Positions 48,932-59,213 of a stretch of DNA of 64,000 nt are shown here, piece by piece. Position 1 is the first letter of the stretch; each line of letters begins with the position of its first letter. Under the pieces are notes generated by a model that made no database searches, had not been told where the DNA came from, and worked only from the letters and a program-made list of their open reading frames with translations. The position numbers and the translations under genes were made by a program. The DNA is from CAVTOA01 sp963736285 (GTDB lineage Bacteria > Actinomycetota > Actinomycetes > Mycobacteriales > QHCE01): NCBI GenBank assembly GCA_963736285.1, contig CAVTOA010000001.1:153327-217326 (forward strand), read 5' to 3'.

Positions 48932-49963
48932 CTATCTACTGAGCCCTTTTTTGGGCTGCGCTAGCCGAGCAAGAGCTGTGGGAGTTCTCGGCTTATGCGT
49001 GTTATGCGTGCGCCTAGGATCACGGTCGCGTAATTGGCGAGCGAGATCATTGTTATCTGGATTTTCGGCGGCAAGTAGCCGGACTTCGCACTTAGGTCCT
49101 CCGAGTTCTTTCCATACGTCCTCTACATTGCGGCCGCCATCAACTTGCTTTATAAGTTTTCTCCAAAGGTTCAACATATTTTCTTTGGCTTGTGCGGCCT
49201 CTTCTGCCCTCTTGAAAAAGTCTTTATGTAGAAAACGCCCTTGAAAGGACTGATTATGCTCCCCCTTCGTCTCACGTAGGGCGACCTCATGTGGGTTCAG
49301 TGCACTCATATCTGGATGGTGGTCGCCATCTATAAAGTCAGACAGTCGCGCCCCATTCGTCACATGCTTTTGCGCGAAAGAGAACATTCTTTCTGTTAAA
49401 GCAGTTTGTAGGAATTCGCACGCTTGGTCGGCTGCCTTTTTGCCAAACTTCCGATTTATGGCTTCCTTATGAGAGGAAACGGCATCGATGGCTGTTTGCA
49501 TCTGAGTAAGTTCAGTCACTTCTCGAGACCAAGGACTAAGCATGGCCGCCGCTTTGTTGTGGATCTCGTGCAAGCCTGGGGAAAGATTCCGAATAGGTTT
49601 TTCACTTGTTACGTCAGAGGGTGATGTGTTGGGAACCGTCGCCCGGCCCGTCGGTGTTGGCTCTGCGTCAAAATCCGTTTTTGCTTCAACAAATTCTTGA
49701 CCCCATTGCACGCCTTGGGGAAGCGACTCTATCCCGTAACGGAGTTTTGGTGTTGGTGTCCATGTAGTTGCTTTTGGATCTGTATCATCTGGATCTTTAA
49801 GATATTGTGGATTCCATACTTCCGGTTCTCGTTTGTCTAATGTGATGCAGAAGTCTTTCCATGCCTGCAGAACAGCCCTTATGGCACCGGGATCCTTTTC
49901 AGCCTGTGCTCCCATGAGGAGAGCTCTAAAGGATGTAAGAATGCCGCTAGCGGTGTCGGACAT
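48932..49963 (-). CDS. Hypothetical soluble protein, accessory
   Basis: 343 residues from ATG 49963, chosen because AGGAG lies 7 nt upstream. The frame is open to 50308 but would then overlap the start of rpe. Hydrophilic, no signal or membrane segment: an N-terminal helical part ([20 protein letters not shown]), Trp/Pro-rich middle, a Glu/Lys-rich helical C-half ([20 protein letters not shown]) and a basic tail. Codon use and GC are lower than in the neighbouring housekeeping genes. I do not recognise the family. It is divergent from rpe. Confidence 0.6.
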   Translation of the reverse strand: MSDTASGILTSFRALLMGAQAEKDPGAIRAVLQAWKDFCITLDKREPEVWNPQYLKDPDDTDPKATTWTPTPKLRYGIESLPQGVQWGQEFVEAKTDFDAEPTPTGRATVPNTSPSDVTSEKPIRNLSPGLHEIHNKAAAMLSPWSREVTELTQMQTAIDAVSSHKEAINRKFGKKAADQACEFLQTALTERMFSFAQKHVTNGARLSDFIDGDHHPDMSALNPHEVALRETKGEHNQSFQGRFLHKDFFKRAEEAAQAKENMLNLWRKLIKQVDGGRNVEDVWKELGGPKCEVRLLAAENPDNNDLARQLRDRDPRRTHNTHKPRTPTALARLAQPKKGLSR

Positions 49964-50192
49964 AATTGGCTCCTGCAGATCTATCGGCGTGTACCTTGGC
50001 ATTTTTGCGGTAGTTGTCAAGAAATACAGATTGAAGTCTTCTGGTTGCGCTAGGTTAATTAGTTTTTCATGTTTAGGCGCCAAAGCGGATAGTGAATTCG
50101 GATTGCGCCGCATGGGCTGTTTGGCCTTGCCTATTGGGGCTTTGTGGCCGTCTGCTGCGGTATTTTTCGGTCTACGCCTAGACTCAGCTGCC

Positions 50193-50915
50193 GTGGAGTC
50201 ACTGGAGTCACTCATCGCACCGAGCATCTTGTCCGCCGACTTTGCTCGGCTGGCCGACGAAGTGGCCATCGTCCACACCGGACACCAATCGGCGGGTGCC
50301 GACAGCACGGTTGCGAGCCGGGGCGCGGACTGGCTTCATGTCGACGTCATGGACAACCATTTTGTCCCCAATTTGACGTTAGGCCCGCCAGTCGTGCGGG
50401 CGGTGCGAGCCGTCACGGACCTGCCGCTGGATTGTCACCTGATGATCGAGCAGCCAGAGCGATGGGCGCCGGAGTATGCGGAACTAGGCGCGTACAACGT
50501 CACCATTCATGCGGAGGCAACCGCCGATCCCACTGCGGTGGGGCGCGACATTCGGGCCGCTGGCGCACTGGCCGGGCTCGCTATCAAACCGGGGACCCGG
50601 CTGGATGCGTACGAAGAAATACTTCCCGCCTTCGACACCCTGCTGATTATGACGGTCGAACCGGGTTTCGGAGGCCAACAGTTCATCACTGATGTTCTGC
50701 CCAAAATACGACGCGCCCGGCAATTGATCCATAGTGGACATCTACAGTTGCACATCGAGGTCGACGGCGGCATTAATGCCGATACCATTGCCCTGGCCGC
50801 GCAGGCGGGTGCGGATGTATTTGTTGCCGGTTCCGCCGTGTACGGCGCATCCGACCCCATAAAAGCCATTACGGCGTTACGTGACCAAGCAGATCAGGCC
50901 CGAGGAGCGCGATGA
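50193..50915 (+). CDS. rpe: Ribulose-phosphate 3-epimerase
   Basis: A 240-residue TIM-barrel enzyme of the pentose phosphate pathway. Metal-site motifs are [62 protein letters not shown] and [14 protein letters not shown] 50193 is the nearest suitable start. It supplies the ribulose 5-phosphate used by the riboflavin genes downstream, and overlaps the REC-GGDEF gene by 4 nt. Confidence 0.95.
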   Translation: MESLESLIAPSILSADFARLADEVAIVHTGHQSAGADSTVASRGADWLHVDVMDNHFVPNLTLGPPVVRAVRAVTDLPLDCHLMIEQPERWAPEYAELGAYNVTIHAEATADPTAVGRDIRAAGALAGLAIKPGTRLDAYEEILPAFDTLLIMTVEPGFGGQQFITDVLPKIRRARQLIHSGHLQLHIEVDGGINADTIALAAQAGADVFVAGSAVYGASDPIKAITALRDQADQARGAR

Positions 50916-52099
50916 GTCGACGACATGCGACAGACGACGCTGCCTCGACTCCGTCAGAAAACTCCCGGTCTTTCCGGCATATAGATGCCCAAGGCAGCCA
51001 GCTCGAGACAGGCAAAGTACGGCGGCTTGGTGCGATGGAAGACAGCGCGGCCGCTGAGACCGGGCACGTGCTCATTGTGGATGACGACGCCGATGTGGCC
51101 CGGTTCATCGAGATGAACCTGACGTTCGAGGGGTTCGAAGTCACAGTCGCGAGGCAAGCGCACCAGGCCATCGACGACGTCGCCATACATCGGCCCGACC
51201 TCATCTTGCTCGACGTCATGATGCCGCACATGGACGGCGTCGAGTTCTGTCGGCGTTTACGGGCTAACCCCATGACGACCGGCATCGCGGTCATCATGCT
51301 CACCGCCAAAGCGCTCTCCGTCGACAAAGTAGTAGGGCTCACCGCCGGCGCTGACGACTACATCATTAAGCCGTTCGACACCTTGGAGCTGGTAGCTCGG
51401 GTGCGCTCCACCTTGCGGCGCAATCGGGAGATGCGCGATGTCTCTCCGCTGACGGGTCTGCCAGGAAATAACCGCATCATGGCTGAGATCGAGCACCGCG
51501 TGGCAGACAAGCTCGCTCACGACGACGACTACGCCGTCTGCTACCTCGACTTAGACAACTTCAAAGCTGTCAACGACGCTTACGGTTTCCTACGGGGAGA
51601 CCAGCTCATCGCACTTCTCGCCGAAACGCTGCTCGGTGCGGCGATCGCGCTGGACGGTCCAACCCCTTTCGTCGGACATGTGGGGGGAGACGACTTCGTG
51701 TTGGTATGCCACCCCGATCAGGTGGAGCAATGTGCCTCAGCCGTCATCGCTGAGTTCGAGCACAAGAGCCCCATGCTCTACGACGAAGAAGACCGCGAGC
51801 GCGCCTACCTGGAGGTCTTGGATAGGCAAGGCGTCGCGCGCACTTATGCGTTGCCGACGATATCTGTGGGCGTAGTCACCAGTGTGCGGCGTCGGTTCAG
51901 CGACTATCGAGAGGTGGTGGCGATCGCCAGCGAGATGAAGCAACTCGCCAAGCGGACCCCAGGATCTGTGGTGGCAGCGGATCGCCGAGGCGAAGAGACG
52001 TCCCGCACTGGGCCGTGGACCCGCCATCACGAAGAGGCTGCCGTGGTTCTGTCGGCCGAGTCCGCACGAGAAGCTGGCCGACATGCAGTGGAGTCCTGA
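50912..52099 (+). CDS. Response regulator with GGDEF-type domain
   Basis: 395 residues. A REC domain (~52-170) has acceptor Asp101 ([13 protein letters not shown]) and Lys153 (IIKPF). The GGDEF-like domain (~175-330) has LTGLPGNNR and a GGDDF signature loop (258-262), a conservative variant that can be active. The inhibitory RxxD site is missing just upstream (DGPT). It probably makes c-di-GMP on phosphorylation; BldD in the same window is a c-di-GMP receptor. No histidine kinase gene is adjacent. It overlaps rpe by 4 nt and ribD by 17 nt. Confidence 0.85.
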   Translation: MSRRHATDDAASTPSENSRSFRHIDAQGSQLETGKVRRLGAMEDSAAAETGHVLIVDDDADVARFIEMNLTFEGFEVTVARQAHQAIDDVAIHRPDLILLDVMMPHMDGVEFCRRLRANPMTTGIAVIMLTAKALSVDKVVGLTAGADDYIIKPFDTLELVARVRSTLRRNREMRDVSPLTGLPGNNRIMAEIEHRVADKLAHDDDYAVCYLDLDNFKAVNDAYGFLRGDQLIALLAETLLGAAIALDGPTPFVGHVGGDDFVLVCHPDQVEQCASAVIAEFEHKSPMLYDEEDRERAYLEVLDRQGVARTYALPTISVGVVTSVRRRFSDYREVVAIASEMKQLAKRTPGSVVAADRRGEETSRTGPWTRHHEEAAVVLSAESAREAGRHAVES

Positions 52100-53159
52100 C
52101 ATTCTCACCGCTATGCGCCGCGCTGTTGAGCTTGCGCGCAATGGCTTAGGCAAGACCAGCCCTAACCCTGTGGTGGGCTGTGTAATTCTCGATTCCTCAG
52201 GGGTGGTTGTCGGCGAAGGCTGGCACGAAAAAGCTGGCCAGCCGCATGCCGAAGTCATGGCGCTCACACAGGCAGGGGAGCGCGCTCGAGGTGGCACCGT
52301 GGTGGTCACGCTGGAGCCCTGCGCGCACAGAGGCCGGACCGGTCCATGTGCACACGCGCTTGTCGAGGCGGGCGTCGCTCAGGTAGTTGCTGCGGTACCA
52401 GACCCCACCCCAACGGCCGGGGGCGGAGCCAAGATCCTGCGGTCAGCCGGCGTCAATGTGCGGTTTGGTGCATTAGAAAACGAAGCTCGCGACGTAAATA
52501 TCGCTTGGCTCACTGCGGTTACGCGGCAGCGCCCGTATCTGCTGTGGAAGTTCGCCGCCACATTAGACGGACGTTCAGCCGCTGCTGATGGAACAAGCCG
52601 GTGGATCACGTCCGATCCAGCGCGTCTGGACGTGCACCGCATACGGTCCGAGGTGGACACGGTGCTTGTCGGGGTGGGCACAGTGCTCGCCGATGATCCA
52701 GCACTGACGGTTCGGCTCTCTCCCTACACTGGCCCGCAGCCCCGACGGGTCATCGCGGACTCCCAAGGTCGCACCCCTCCCACCGCGACGGTGCTTACAG
52801 ACCATGCCGCCCCCACCTGGGTCGCCACCTCAGCCGAGGTTGGCGCAGGTGCGGACGACCATCTCGACCTAGTCGCATTGATGAGCGAGCTTTATCGGCA
52901 AGGTTCCCGCTCGATCCTCTTGGAAGGCGGCCCCACCTTGGCGGGGGCGGCGCTTCGGCTGGGCCTGGTCGACCGGGTGTGTGCTTACGTTGCGCCCACG
53001 CTGCTCGGTGCGGGCCCGGCAGCACTCAGCGAGGCGGGAGTAAGCACAATGAAGGAGGCGTTGTCTCTACATCAGGTCGAGGTAACACAGCTGGGTTCCG
53101 ACCTGAAAATCGTTGGTGATGTGCACCCACCGAAGCTCCATGCGCGCGAGGACGTCTAG
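52083..53159 (+). CDS. ribD: Riboflavin-specific deaminase/reductase
   Basis: A 358-residue bifunctional enzyme. The N-terminal zinc deaminase has HAEVMAL and PCAHRGRTGPC; the C-terminal NADPH reductase has WKFAATLDGRSAAADG, VLVGVGTVLADDPALTVR and ILLEGGPTLAGAAL. It catalyses steps 2 and 3 of riboflavin synthesis. No FMN riboswitch was recognised before the rib genes; they appear to be transcribed from the rpe promoter. Confidence 0.95.
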   Translation: MQWSPDILTAMRRAVELARNGLGKTSPNPVVGCVILDSSGVVVGEGWHEKAGQPHAEVMALTQAGERARGGTVVVTLEPCAHRGRTGPCAHALVEAGVAQVVAAVPDPTPTAGGGAKILRSAGVNVRFGALENEARDVNIAWLTAVTRQRPYLLWKFAATLDGRSAAADGTSRWITSDPARLDVHRIRSEVDTVLVGVGTVLADDPALTVRLSPYTGPQPRRVIADSQGRTPPTATVLTDHAAPTWVATSAEVGAGADDHLDLVALMSELYRQGSRSILLEGGPTLAGAALRLGLVDRVCAYVAPTLLGAGPAALSEAGVSTMKEALSLHQVEVTQLGSDLKIVGDVHPPKLHAREDV

Positions 53160-53207
53160 TTTGAGCTGGGCCCGAGTGGGGCTACACGACTGCGGGAGAG
53201 AAGCACT

Positions 53208-53822
53208 GTGTTTACAGGGATCGTGGAAGAGCTAGGCACTGTGGTAGCGATCACCCGGCAGGAGCAGGCGATGCGGCTCACGGTACATGCGCCGGTGATC
53301 GGCGACGGTGTGGTGCCGGGCGACTCAGTGTCGATCAATGGTGTGTGTCTCACGGCGGTCTCGGTGGCAGGCGAGCAGTTTGTCTCCGATGTGATGCGGG
53401 AGTCGCTCGACCGCTCGAACCTTGGCGCACTTGCGGTGGGCGATCCGGTCAATGTGGAACGCGCGGCAACGTTGCAAACCAGGCTCGGTGGGCACCTGGT
53501 TCAGGGCCATGTGGATGCGACAGGAAGGATCATTCGACGCACACCTGCCGAGCATTGGCACGTGGTACGCATCACTGTCCCGGGCAGTGTGGCGCGATAC
53601 ACGGTAGAAAAGGGGTCGATCACGTTAGATGGAGTCTCGCTGACCATCAGCGCGATCGGGCCGGACTGGTGCGAGGTGAGCCTCATCCCGACCACGCTGG
53701 CGCGCACCACGTTTGGGAGTAAGGAAGTCGGCGAGTTAGTCAACATTGAGGTCGATGTGGTTGCCAAATATGTAGAACGGCTACTACAGGGCCACACAGC
53801 GCCGTTGGAGGCACGATCATGA
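53208..53822 (+). CDS. ribE: Riboflavin synthase alpha subunit
   Basis: 204 residues with two homologous lumazine-binding barrels, each beginning with the typical signature: [15 protein letters not shown] and [14 protein letters not shown]. It dismutates dimethylribityllumazine to riboflavin. The start is GTG 53208. It overlaps ribBA by 4 nt. Confidence 0.95.
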   Translation: MFTGIVEELGTVVAITRQEQAMRLTVHAPVIGDGVVPGDSVSINGVCLTAVSVAGEQFVSDVMRESLDRSNLGALAVGDPVNVERAATLQTRLGGHLVQGHVDATGRIIRRTPAEHWHVVRITVPGSVARYTVEKGSITLDGVSLTISAIGPDWCEVSLIPTTLARTTFGSKEVGELVNIEVDVVAKYVERLLQGHTAPLEARS

Positions 53823-55069
53823 CCACAGTAGACAGTGGATCGGCGGCCGGTTTCGGCACTATTGAGCAGGCGATCGCCGACATCGCCGCCGGCAAAGCAG
53901 TGGTGGTTGTCGACGACGAAGACAGAGAAAACGAAGGCGACCTCATCTTCGCCGCGGAGCACGCGACGACCGAACTCTTGGCCTTCACCATTCGTTATTC
54001 CTCAGGCGTGCTGTGTGCTCCGGTCACCAATGAAGACGCGGACCGGCTTGAGCTTCCGCCCATGTATCACACCAACCAAGACCGCAAAGGCACCGCGTTT
54101 ACTGTCTCCATCGATTCTCGCGAGGGCATTAGCACCGGGATCTCCGCTGCGGACCGTGCCCGCACTATTCGATTGCTGGCCGATCCCGCCACCCGCGCTG
54201 AGCAGCTGTCGCGTCCAGGGCATGTATTTCCGTTGCGTGCCAAAGAGGGCGGTGTCTTAAGGCGGCCAGGCCACACCGAAGCGGCAGTCGACCTTGCCCG
54301 CATGGCCGGGTTGCATCCAGCTGGCGTGGTGGTCGAAGTCGTCAACGATGACGGCTCCATGGCGCGCGTGCCCGAGCTGAAAGACTTCGCCGCTGAGCAT
54401 CAGCTCACGCTCATCACCATCGCCGATCTCATCGCCTACCGGCGTCGGTTCGAGCAGCAGGTAGAGCAAGTAGTCCGGACGCGTATCCCCACGCGTTATG
54501 GCGAGTTTTCCGCTGTTGGTTACCGCAGCACGTTCGACGGCGTCGAGCACGTCGCGCTGGTGCGCGGCGACATTGGCGACGGCGAGAACGTGCTGGTCCG
54601 GGTGCACTCCGAGTGTCTGACCGGTGATGTGTTCGGTTCGTTGCGCTGCGACTGTGGTCCACAGCTCGACGGCGCGCTGCGGTGCGTCGCCGAAGAGGGT
54701 CGCGGCGTGGTTTTGTATGTGCGGGGTCATGAGGGCCGTGGCATTGGCCTGCTGCACAAACTGCAGGCGTATCAGTTGCAAGACGCTGGTGCGGATACCG
54801 TCGATGCCAATCTGGAGCTCGGTCTACCCGCCGATGCGCGTGACTACGGCACCGGCGCGCAAATCTTGGTGGATCTAGGCGTGCGCAGCATGCGGCTACT
54901 CACCAACAATCCAGCGAAGCGCGCGGGACTAGAGGGCTACGGCCTCGCGGTAGTCGGCCGGGTTCCGCTGCCCAGTTCGGTGCAGCCAGAGAACCTGCGG
55001 TACTTACGCACTAAGCGTGATCGCATGGGCCATCACATCAACAACCTGCCCGAAGAGGTCGCGCAGTAG
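53819..55069 (+). CDS. ribBA: DHBP synthase / GTP cyclohydrolase II
   Basis: A 416-residue fusion supplying both precursors of riboflavin. The RibB half has [19 protein letters not shown] and [17 protein letters not shown]. The RibA half has zinc cysteines in [20 protein letters not shown] and [20 protein letters not shown]. Both active sites look intact. ATG 53819 is coupled to ribE. Confidence 0.96.
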   Translation: MTTVDSGSAAGFGTIEQAIADIAAGKAVVVVDDEDRENEGDLIFAAEHATTELLAFTIRYSSGVLCAPVTNEDADRLELPPMYHTNQDRKGTAFTVSIDSREGISTGISAADRARTIRLLADPATRAEQLSRPGHVFPLRAKEGGVLRRPGHTEAAVDLARMAGLHPAGVVVEVVNDDGSMARVPELKDFAAEHQLTLITIADLIAYRRRFEQQVEQVVRTRIPTRYGEFSAVGYRSTFDGVEHVALVRGDIGDGENVLVRVHSECLTGDVFGSLRCDCGPQLDGALRCVAEEGRGVVLYVRGHEGRGIGLLHKLQAYQLQDAGADTVDANLELGLPADARDYGTGAQILVDLGVRSMRLLTNNPAKRAGLEGYGLAVVGRVPLPSSVQPENLRYLRTKRDRMGHHINNLPEEVAQ

Positions 55070-55116
55070 CGATTTCGTCTAGTGTGGACAGACCCGGCAC
55101 ATCGACAGGAGCGTGC

Positions 55117-55596
55117 GTGAGCGGCGAGGGAACCCCAACGTTGTCCAAAGTGGATGCGGCGAATATTCGACTTGGCATTGTGGCTACTCGCTGGCACGGC
55201 GAGCTCGTAGACGTCATGGTGGCTCGAGCTACGGCAGCGGCGCAAGCATGCGGCGCTGAGCCACCGACAGTGGTGCGGGTGGAGGGCTCCGTCGAGCTGC
55301 CAATCGTGGCGCAGACCCTTGCGCGACGCTGCGATGCCGTGGTCGCGCTCGGAGTGGTCATCCGTGGTGGCACGCCGCATTTTGAGTATGTGTGTGACTC
55401 GGTCACCGCTGGGCTCACCAGGGTCGCGCTAGACGAGGGTGTACCGGTGGCGCACGGTGTGCTCACCTGCGACACTCTCGAGCAGGCGTGGGATAGAGCG
55501 GGTAAGGCGGACAGCAGCGAAGACAAAGGCTGGCACGCGGCGTTTGCGGCGCTCGATACCGCTGTCACCGTGCGCGGTCTGCGGGAAAACGCCTGA
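55117..55596 (+). CDS. ribH: 6,7-dimethyl-8-ribityllumazine synthase
   Basis: A 159-residue lumazine synthase. It has [33 protein letters not shown] and the catalytic His in [20 protein letters not shown], then [18 protein letters not shown] 55117 is chosen over GTG 55084 because AGGAG at 55107-55111 gives a 5-nt spacer. It overlaps hisE by one base (TGATG). Confidence 0.94.
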   Translation: MSGEGTPTLSKVDAANIRLGIVATRWHGELVDVMVARATAAAQACGAEPPTVVRVEGSVELPIVAQTLARRCDAVVALGVVIRGGTPHFEYVCDSVTAGLTRVALDEGVPVAHGVLTCDTLEQAWDRAGKADSSEDKGWHAAFAALDTAVTVRGLRENA

Positions 55597-55859
55597 TGAA
55601 AACCTTCGATGAGCTGTTCACCGAACTGTCAAAAAAGATCGCGAACAACACCCCGGACTCGGGCACGGTGGCCGAGGTTCAAGCTGGCGTGCACGCGATT
55701 GGAAAAAAAATCGTGGAAGAGGCCGCTGAAGTCTGGATGGCCGCCGAGCACGAGTCCGATGCGCGCGCGGCGGAGGAGATTTCGCAACTGCTGTATCACG
55801 TGCAGGCGCTAATGCTGGCGCGCAATCTATCGCTGGAGGACGTCTACACCCATTTGTAG
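55596..55859 (+). CDS. hisE: Phosphoribosyl-ATP pyrophosphatase
   Basis: An 87-residue all-alpha MazG-like hydrolase, the second step of histidine synthesis. The metal-binding [15 protein letters not shown] and [11 protein letters not shown] are intact. It directly follows ribH and precedes hisG, as in many actinobacteria. Confidence 0.94.
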   Translation: MKTFDELFTELSKKIANNTPDSGTVAEVQAGVHAIGKKIVEEAAEVWMAAEHESDARAAEEISQLLYHVQALMLARNLSLEDVYTHL

Positions 55860-55920
55860 TGTGCGCACCATCGCGGTTTTAGTAGTTACCGGCCGGTGCC
55901 ACAGTGCTGTCCACATCTGA

Positions 55921-56002
55921 ATGACCGGTCGTATTCCGCGCGACACGCCGCTTGAATGACCGGTCATTCTGTCGGCGTTTTCCCCGGAATACGACCGGTC
56001 AT
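55921..56002. repeat. Nested inverted repeats with three ACCGGT boxes upstream of hisG
   Basis: Outer 18-bp arms ATGACCGGTCGTATTCCG (55921-55938) and the perfect complement (55985-56002) enclose a 16-bp palindrome GAATGACCGGTCATTC (55954-55969). It lies between hisE and hisG. It could be an attenuator-like terminator or a binding site for a dimeric regulator recognising ATGACCGGTCAT. Confidence 0.8.
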
Positions 56003-56030
56003 CGACTATTCGAGGCGAGTAGGAGCAAAA

Positions 56031-56885
56031 ATGTTGCGCGTCGCGGTACCCAATAAAGGCGGCCTGGCCGAGCCGGCCAGCGCAATGCTCCGAGAAGCCG
56101 GGTACCAGCAACGCAGCGATCACAAAGATCTCGTACTTACCGACATAAGCAACGAAGTGGAGTTCTTCTTTTTGCGTCCACGTGACATTGCGGTGTATGT
56201 AGGTTCCGGCGATCTAGACGTTGGCGTCACCGGACGCGACCTGCTTCTCGACAGCCATGCGGTCGCGCAAGAGCTGCTGCCGCTGGGCTTCGGCGCCTCG
56301 ACGTTTCGGTTCGCGGCTTGCCCTGATTCCATCACCACGGTGGATGAGCTGGCCGGAAAAAGAATCGCGAGTGCATTTCCTGGATTGGTCACCAACTTCT
56401 TGACCGAGCATGGCATCGACGCGACGGTGATCCGACTCGATGGCGCTGTAGAGACAGCGATTCGGCTGGGTGTGGCCGATGTGATCGCTGATGTTGTCGA
56501 TACGGGTGCGACACTGCGTCGGCAGGGCTTGTCGATCTTCAGCGAACCTATCTTGACATCGGAAGCCGTGCTCATCGCTAGTAGCCATGCTGACAGAGCC
56601 CCCAACTCGCCGCGCATTAAGCAGTTGGTCGGTAGGTTGCAAGGGGTTTTGGTGGCCCGACGTTACGTGATGCTCGCCTACGATGTGCACGCTGAGCGGC
56701 TCGACGCCGCCTGCGCGCTGACCCCGGGGATCGAGGCTCCGACAATCTCGCCGTTGCACCGCGAAGGATGGGTGGCCGTACAAGCCATGGTGCCGCGCGG
56801 CGATAGCAACCGGATCATGGACGAGTTGTATGAGGTAGGGGCGCGAGCCATCCTGGTTACCGATATCCGTGCCTGCCGTATCTAA
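56031..56885 (+). CDS. hisG: ATP phosphoribosyltransferase, long form
   Basis: A 284-residue HisG_L catalysing the first step of histidine synthesis. The catalytic core has [20 protein letters not shown] and the PRPP motif [20 protein letters not shown]. The C-terminal ACT-like domain (~215-284; [20 protein letters not shown]) allows feedback inhibition by histidine. AGGAG lies 5 nt before ATG 56031; the frame is open further left through the inverted repeat. Confidence 0.95.
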   Translation: MLRVAVPNKGGLAEPASAMLREAGYQQRSDHKDLVLTDISNEVEFFFLRPRDIAVYVGSGDLDVGVTGRDLLLDSHAVAQELLPLGFGASTFRFAACPDSITTVDELAGKRIASAFPGLVTNFLTEHGIDATVIRLDGAVETAIRLGVADVIADVVDTGATLRRQGLSIFSEPILTSEAVLIASSHADRAPNSPRIKQLVGRLQGVLVARRYVMLAYDVHAERLDAACALTPGIEAPTISPLHREGWVAVQAMVPRGDSNRIMDELYEVGARAILVTDIRACRI

Positions 56886-56906
56886 CGATAGGCGTGAGAC
56901 AGAAAC

Positions 56907-57437
56907 GTGAGACCGTTGATGCCATCTGACGATGCGTCCCAGCACGAGGGAGCCCCACGGTCAGATCCAGCGGGTGACCCACCCGAGAAGGTGACATTCC
57001 GGCCGCAGCGACTGCGGTGGGTCTGTTGGGCGTTGGCGGTGAGCATTCTCGTGGCGTTTTCCGTGGTGGCCACGTTGCTGCGTGGCGGCACGGGAGGTGG
57101 CGGCGTATTTCGGGTCGGTGACCAACTCGCCATGGTGGGGCTCGGAATTTTAGGTGCGGCAGCGGTTCTCGTTTTCACTCGGCCGCTGGTCACCGCCGAC
57201 GCTCACTACATTTACGTCCGCAACATCATTGGCTCACAGCGGTTGCCATGGGCGGTGGTGTTCTCGGTCGAGTTCACGGATCGTTCGCCGTGGGTCACTC
57301 TGGAACTCGCCGACGACGACACGCTGGCAGTCATGGCGGTGCAGGTCACCGATGGCCAATACGCCGTCGAGGCTGTGCGCGCGCTACGGCGATTGCTCGC
57401 TCAATCGCGCATTGCCCGGGGCGCAACCGAGGAGTAA
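56907..57437 (+). CDS. PH-like (bPH2) domain membrane protein
   Basis: 176 residues. A charged N-terminus is followed by two membrane segments (~38-59 LRWVCWALAVSILVAFSVVA and ~74-92) and a cytoplasmic bacterial PH-like domain with ADAHYIYVRNIIGSQRLPWA and VFSVEFTDRSPWVTLELADD. Such genes are frequent after hisG in actinomycetes. Role unknown. GTG 56907 lies 21 nt after the hisG stop. Confidence 0.8.
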   Translation: MRPLMPSDDASQHEGAPRSDPAGDPPEKVTFRPQRLRWVCWALAVSILVAFSVVATLLRGGTGGGGVFRVGDQLAMVGLGILGAAAVLVFTRPLVTADAHYIYVRNIIGSQRLPWAVVFSVEFTDRSPWVTLELADDDTLAVMAVQVTDGQYAVEAVRALRRLLAQSRIARGATEE

Positions 57438-57503
57438 ACCAAGCAGGCCAACACCGGACATGGTTCATGATGGGGCCACGCGACTGATGCTGACCCGCGA
57501 TTG

Positions 57504-57520
57504 GCGAGCGGAGCGCTCGC
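57504..57520. terminator. Hairpin between convergent genes
   Basis: Perfect GCGAGCG-GAG-CGCTCGC, located between the PH-protein stop and the stop of the small minus-strand gene. Confidence 0.5.
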
Positions 57521-57543
57521 GACGGTGGAACCGTCTCAGCTGC

Positions 57544-57705
57544 TCAGAAAGAGCCGCCTACGTTGGTGACGAACGAGCCAACCCCTGTGGCTGCGTTCTG
57601 TAGGCCGCCGATCGCAGAGTGCACGATGCCGGCAGCGGCCGCCGGTTGGGTGACCACATAAAACACCAATAGGGCCACAAGTCCCCATTTGACGACCTTG
57701 CCCAT
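57544..57705 (-). CDS. Small membrane or secreted protein at the border of the T4SS-like locus
   Basis: 53 residues from ATG 57705, supported by a strong GAAGGAGGG Shine-Dalgarno. A hydrophobic N-terminal helix (KVVKWGLVALLVFYVVTQPA) could be a signal peptide ending AAAAG, followed by a Gly/Val-rich tail. It is divergent from the T4SS-like operon with ~296 bp between; that gap has a GGGGCGCGCCC palindrome near 57806 but no gene. Function unknown. Confidence 0.6.
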   Translation of the reverse strand: MGKVVKWGLVALLVFYVVTQPAAAAGIVHSAIGGLQNAATGVGSFVTNVGGSF

Positions 57706-58001
57706 GATGACCCTCCTTCGGGGCGCCATGGCTGATATCAACGAAAAGTCAAAAGAGCGCCCTGCGTCCAATTTTTACCAAGAGTTCCGTTTTTTGAACA
57801 AGGGGCGCGCCCGCGATTACAGTGATTACGGCTATTCGTCTTGACCAGTGAGACAAGTGAGCCGATGACGACCTGAAAAACCGTGTTGCGGGTGAGAAAA
57901 CCTTGAAATTCTTAGCTTTCAGGGGTGTCAGGTTCGAACTGGACTCTTGCAGTGTCGTACGGTTGCATCCGTCCGCTTACCCATGCACGGGAGTACGGCT
58001 A

Positions 58002-58283
58002 ATGCTTAGCAATATGATCCAGCATTCTGTCGACATCCTGGCTAAAGACGACACCAACACTACGTTAAACACCTCCGGAATCATCGGTTTCATCGTCTCC
58101 AAGATCGTGCCGATTCTTCTCGCGGTGGTGGGTGTCATCATCTTGAGCCGGTCTGGTCGAGGTCGTTGGTCGGAGGCGATCACCACCGGTGGTATCGCAG
58201 TGCTGGGCGTCATCTTCATTGCGGGCGCCGGGCTGCTGTTCGCGTTTGGAGAGAGCGTTGCTCACCTTGCGTTTGGTGGTTGA
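58002..58283 (+). CDS. Small two-helix membrane protein, VirB2/TrbC-like
   Basis: 93 residues from ATG 58002 with GGGAG ~8 nt upstream. Two membrane helices (~28-47 IIGFIVSKIVPILLAVVGVI, ~58-80 AITTGGIAVLGVIFIAGAGL) flank a short basic loop. This layout is that of VirB2/TrbC pilin-like subunits. Being first in an operon with a VirB4-like ATPase supports the assignment, but the family match is by layout only. Confidence 0.6.
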   Translation: MLSNMIQHSVDILAKDDTNTTLNTSGIIGFIVSKIVPILLAVVGVIILSRSGRGRWSEAITTGGIAVLGVIFIAGAGLLFAFGESVAHLAFGG

Positions 58284-58285
58284 CC

Positions 58286-58640
58286 ATGCGGCTGCGGCCT
58301 GACGACGACATCTACCGCGTGCGGTTACTGTTCCTAGGTCCTCGCGGATTCACCCTGCCTTTTCACTTACCTTACGTTGCGTATCCGCTCTTTATTGGCA
58401 TCCTCGCTCTTCTCATGCTGCTTCGTTTCTTGATCACTGGAACGGTCGACATCTTTCCCGCAATCGAGATAGCACTATCCATTGTGGCTCACTTCGTTGA
58501 TCTTGCGTCAGGTAAGTCCAGATAGGCCGGTCCGCACAGTGCTGCGTACGGCGGCTACAGACTGGCGCAGCGCTCGAGTCGATGGCGAGCGTGGCGTACG
58601 GGTTCGTCCCAAGGTGAGAGTCCGGGAGGCACTGCTATGA
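58286..58640 (+). pseudogene. VirB3-like membrane protein, frameshifted
   Basis: ATG 58286 starts MRLRPDDDIYRVRLLF, with a membrane pair (YVAYPLFIGILALLMLLRFL) ending FPAIEIALSI. The frame then stops at 58525. One base over, coding resumes as WLTSLILRQVSPDRPVRTVL, then RTAATDWRSARVDGERGVRV, with TGA overlapping the next ATG (CTATGA, 58635-58640). The shift is near 58482. Small size, two helices and position between VirB2- and VirB4-like genes suggest VirB3. That the overlapping stop-start survives in the second frame shows the shift is recent. Confidence 0.65.
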
Positions 58641-59213
58641 AGCGCGGTACCGACGATAAGGGCAACTCATCACGACGGCCTTCTCGTCAGGAGCGGTCTG
58701 CGCCCAGTACCACAACCGCGACTGACGAAGACCCGTTGGCGATATGGATGCCGCTATTTGGTCAGTCGGGGGAGTTCCCCATGGTGCTGCCCACGTTAAT
58801 GGAGGACATCGAGAACAAAACGGAGTCGACTCCGACAGCGCCACCCGTCCGTCCCGGCAGGAGCAGGCGTCGCCGCGGTTTGCTGATTCTCCACCTAGTC
58901 CACGCGGTCGTCCGATTCGCCGCCCTCGTACACCGGAGCAGGCCGCTCCGGTGTCGGCGCTGCCTCGTCAAGCTCCTACTGAGAAGCTCGCCGAACAACC
59001 CACCGAGACACCTATCGAGACCGAGCAAGCTCCGGCTCCGGTGGCGGCGACGCCTGGCAAGGAGCTGTCGCGGTCCCCAGCAAACCTTGTCGTGGACGAC
59101 AGAGAAAGAACCCGACGAGCCTACGATTTCGGCGGCACAGCAAGAACAGTGCCAAGAGTCATCCAGTTCGGAACCCGCCCCCGAGCCGCCGCACACGTCG
59201 TCGTCGGCGCTGC
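58637..59213 (+). pseudogene. N-terminal Pro-rich part of the VirB4-like gene, several frameshifts
   Basis: The original start is probably ATG 58637 (KRGTDDKGNSSRRPSRQERS). The coding signature then changes frame at least three times: to a second frame by ~58860 (APVSALPRQAPTEKLAEQPT), back to the first near ~59100 (AAQQEQCQESSSSEPAPEPP), and to a third near 59214 (EVPTVPATVPVVPTEPSRQA). All pieces share a Pro/Ala/Glu-rich linker composition, as expected for a disordered N-terminal region. Confidence 0.65.

Noticed and set aside
48932..50308. Longer 458-residue version of the hypothetical protein
   Set aside because: The extension overlaps the rpe start and is low-complexity; ATG 49963 has a good Shine-Dalgarno.
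53160..53207. FMN riboswitch before ribE
   Set aside because: The gap is 48 nt and none of the conserved FMN-element motifs were seen; none were seen before rpe or ribD either.
57903..58283. 126-codon version of the VirB2-like gene
   Set aside because: The first 33 codons have no membrane-protein character and no Shine-Dalgarno; ATG 58002 fits better.
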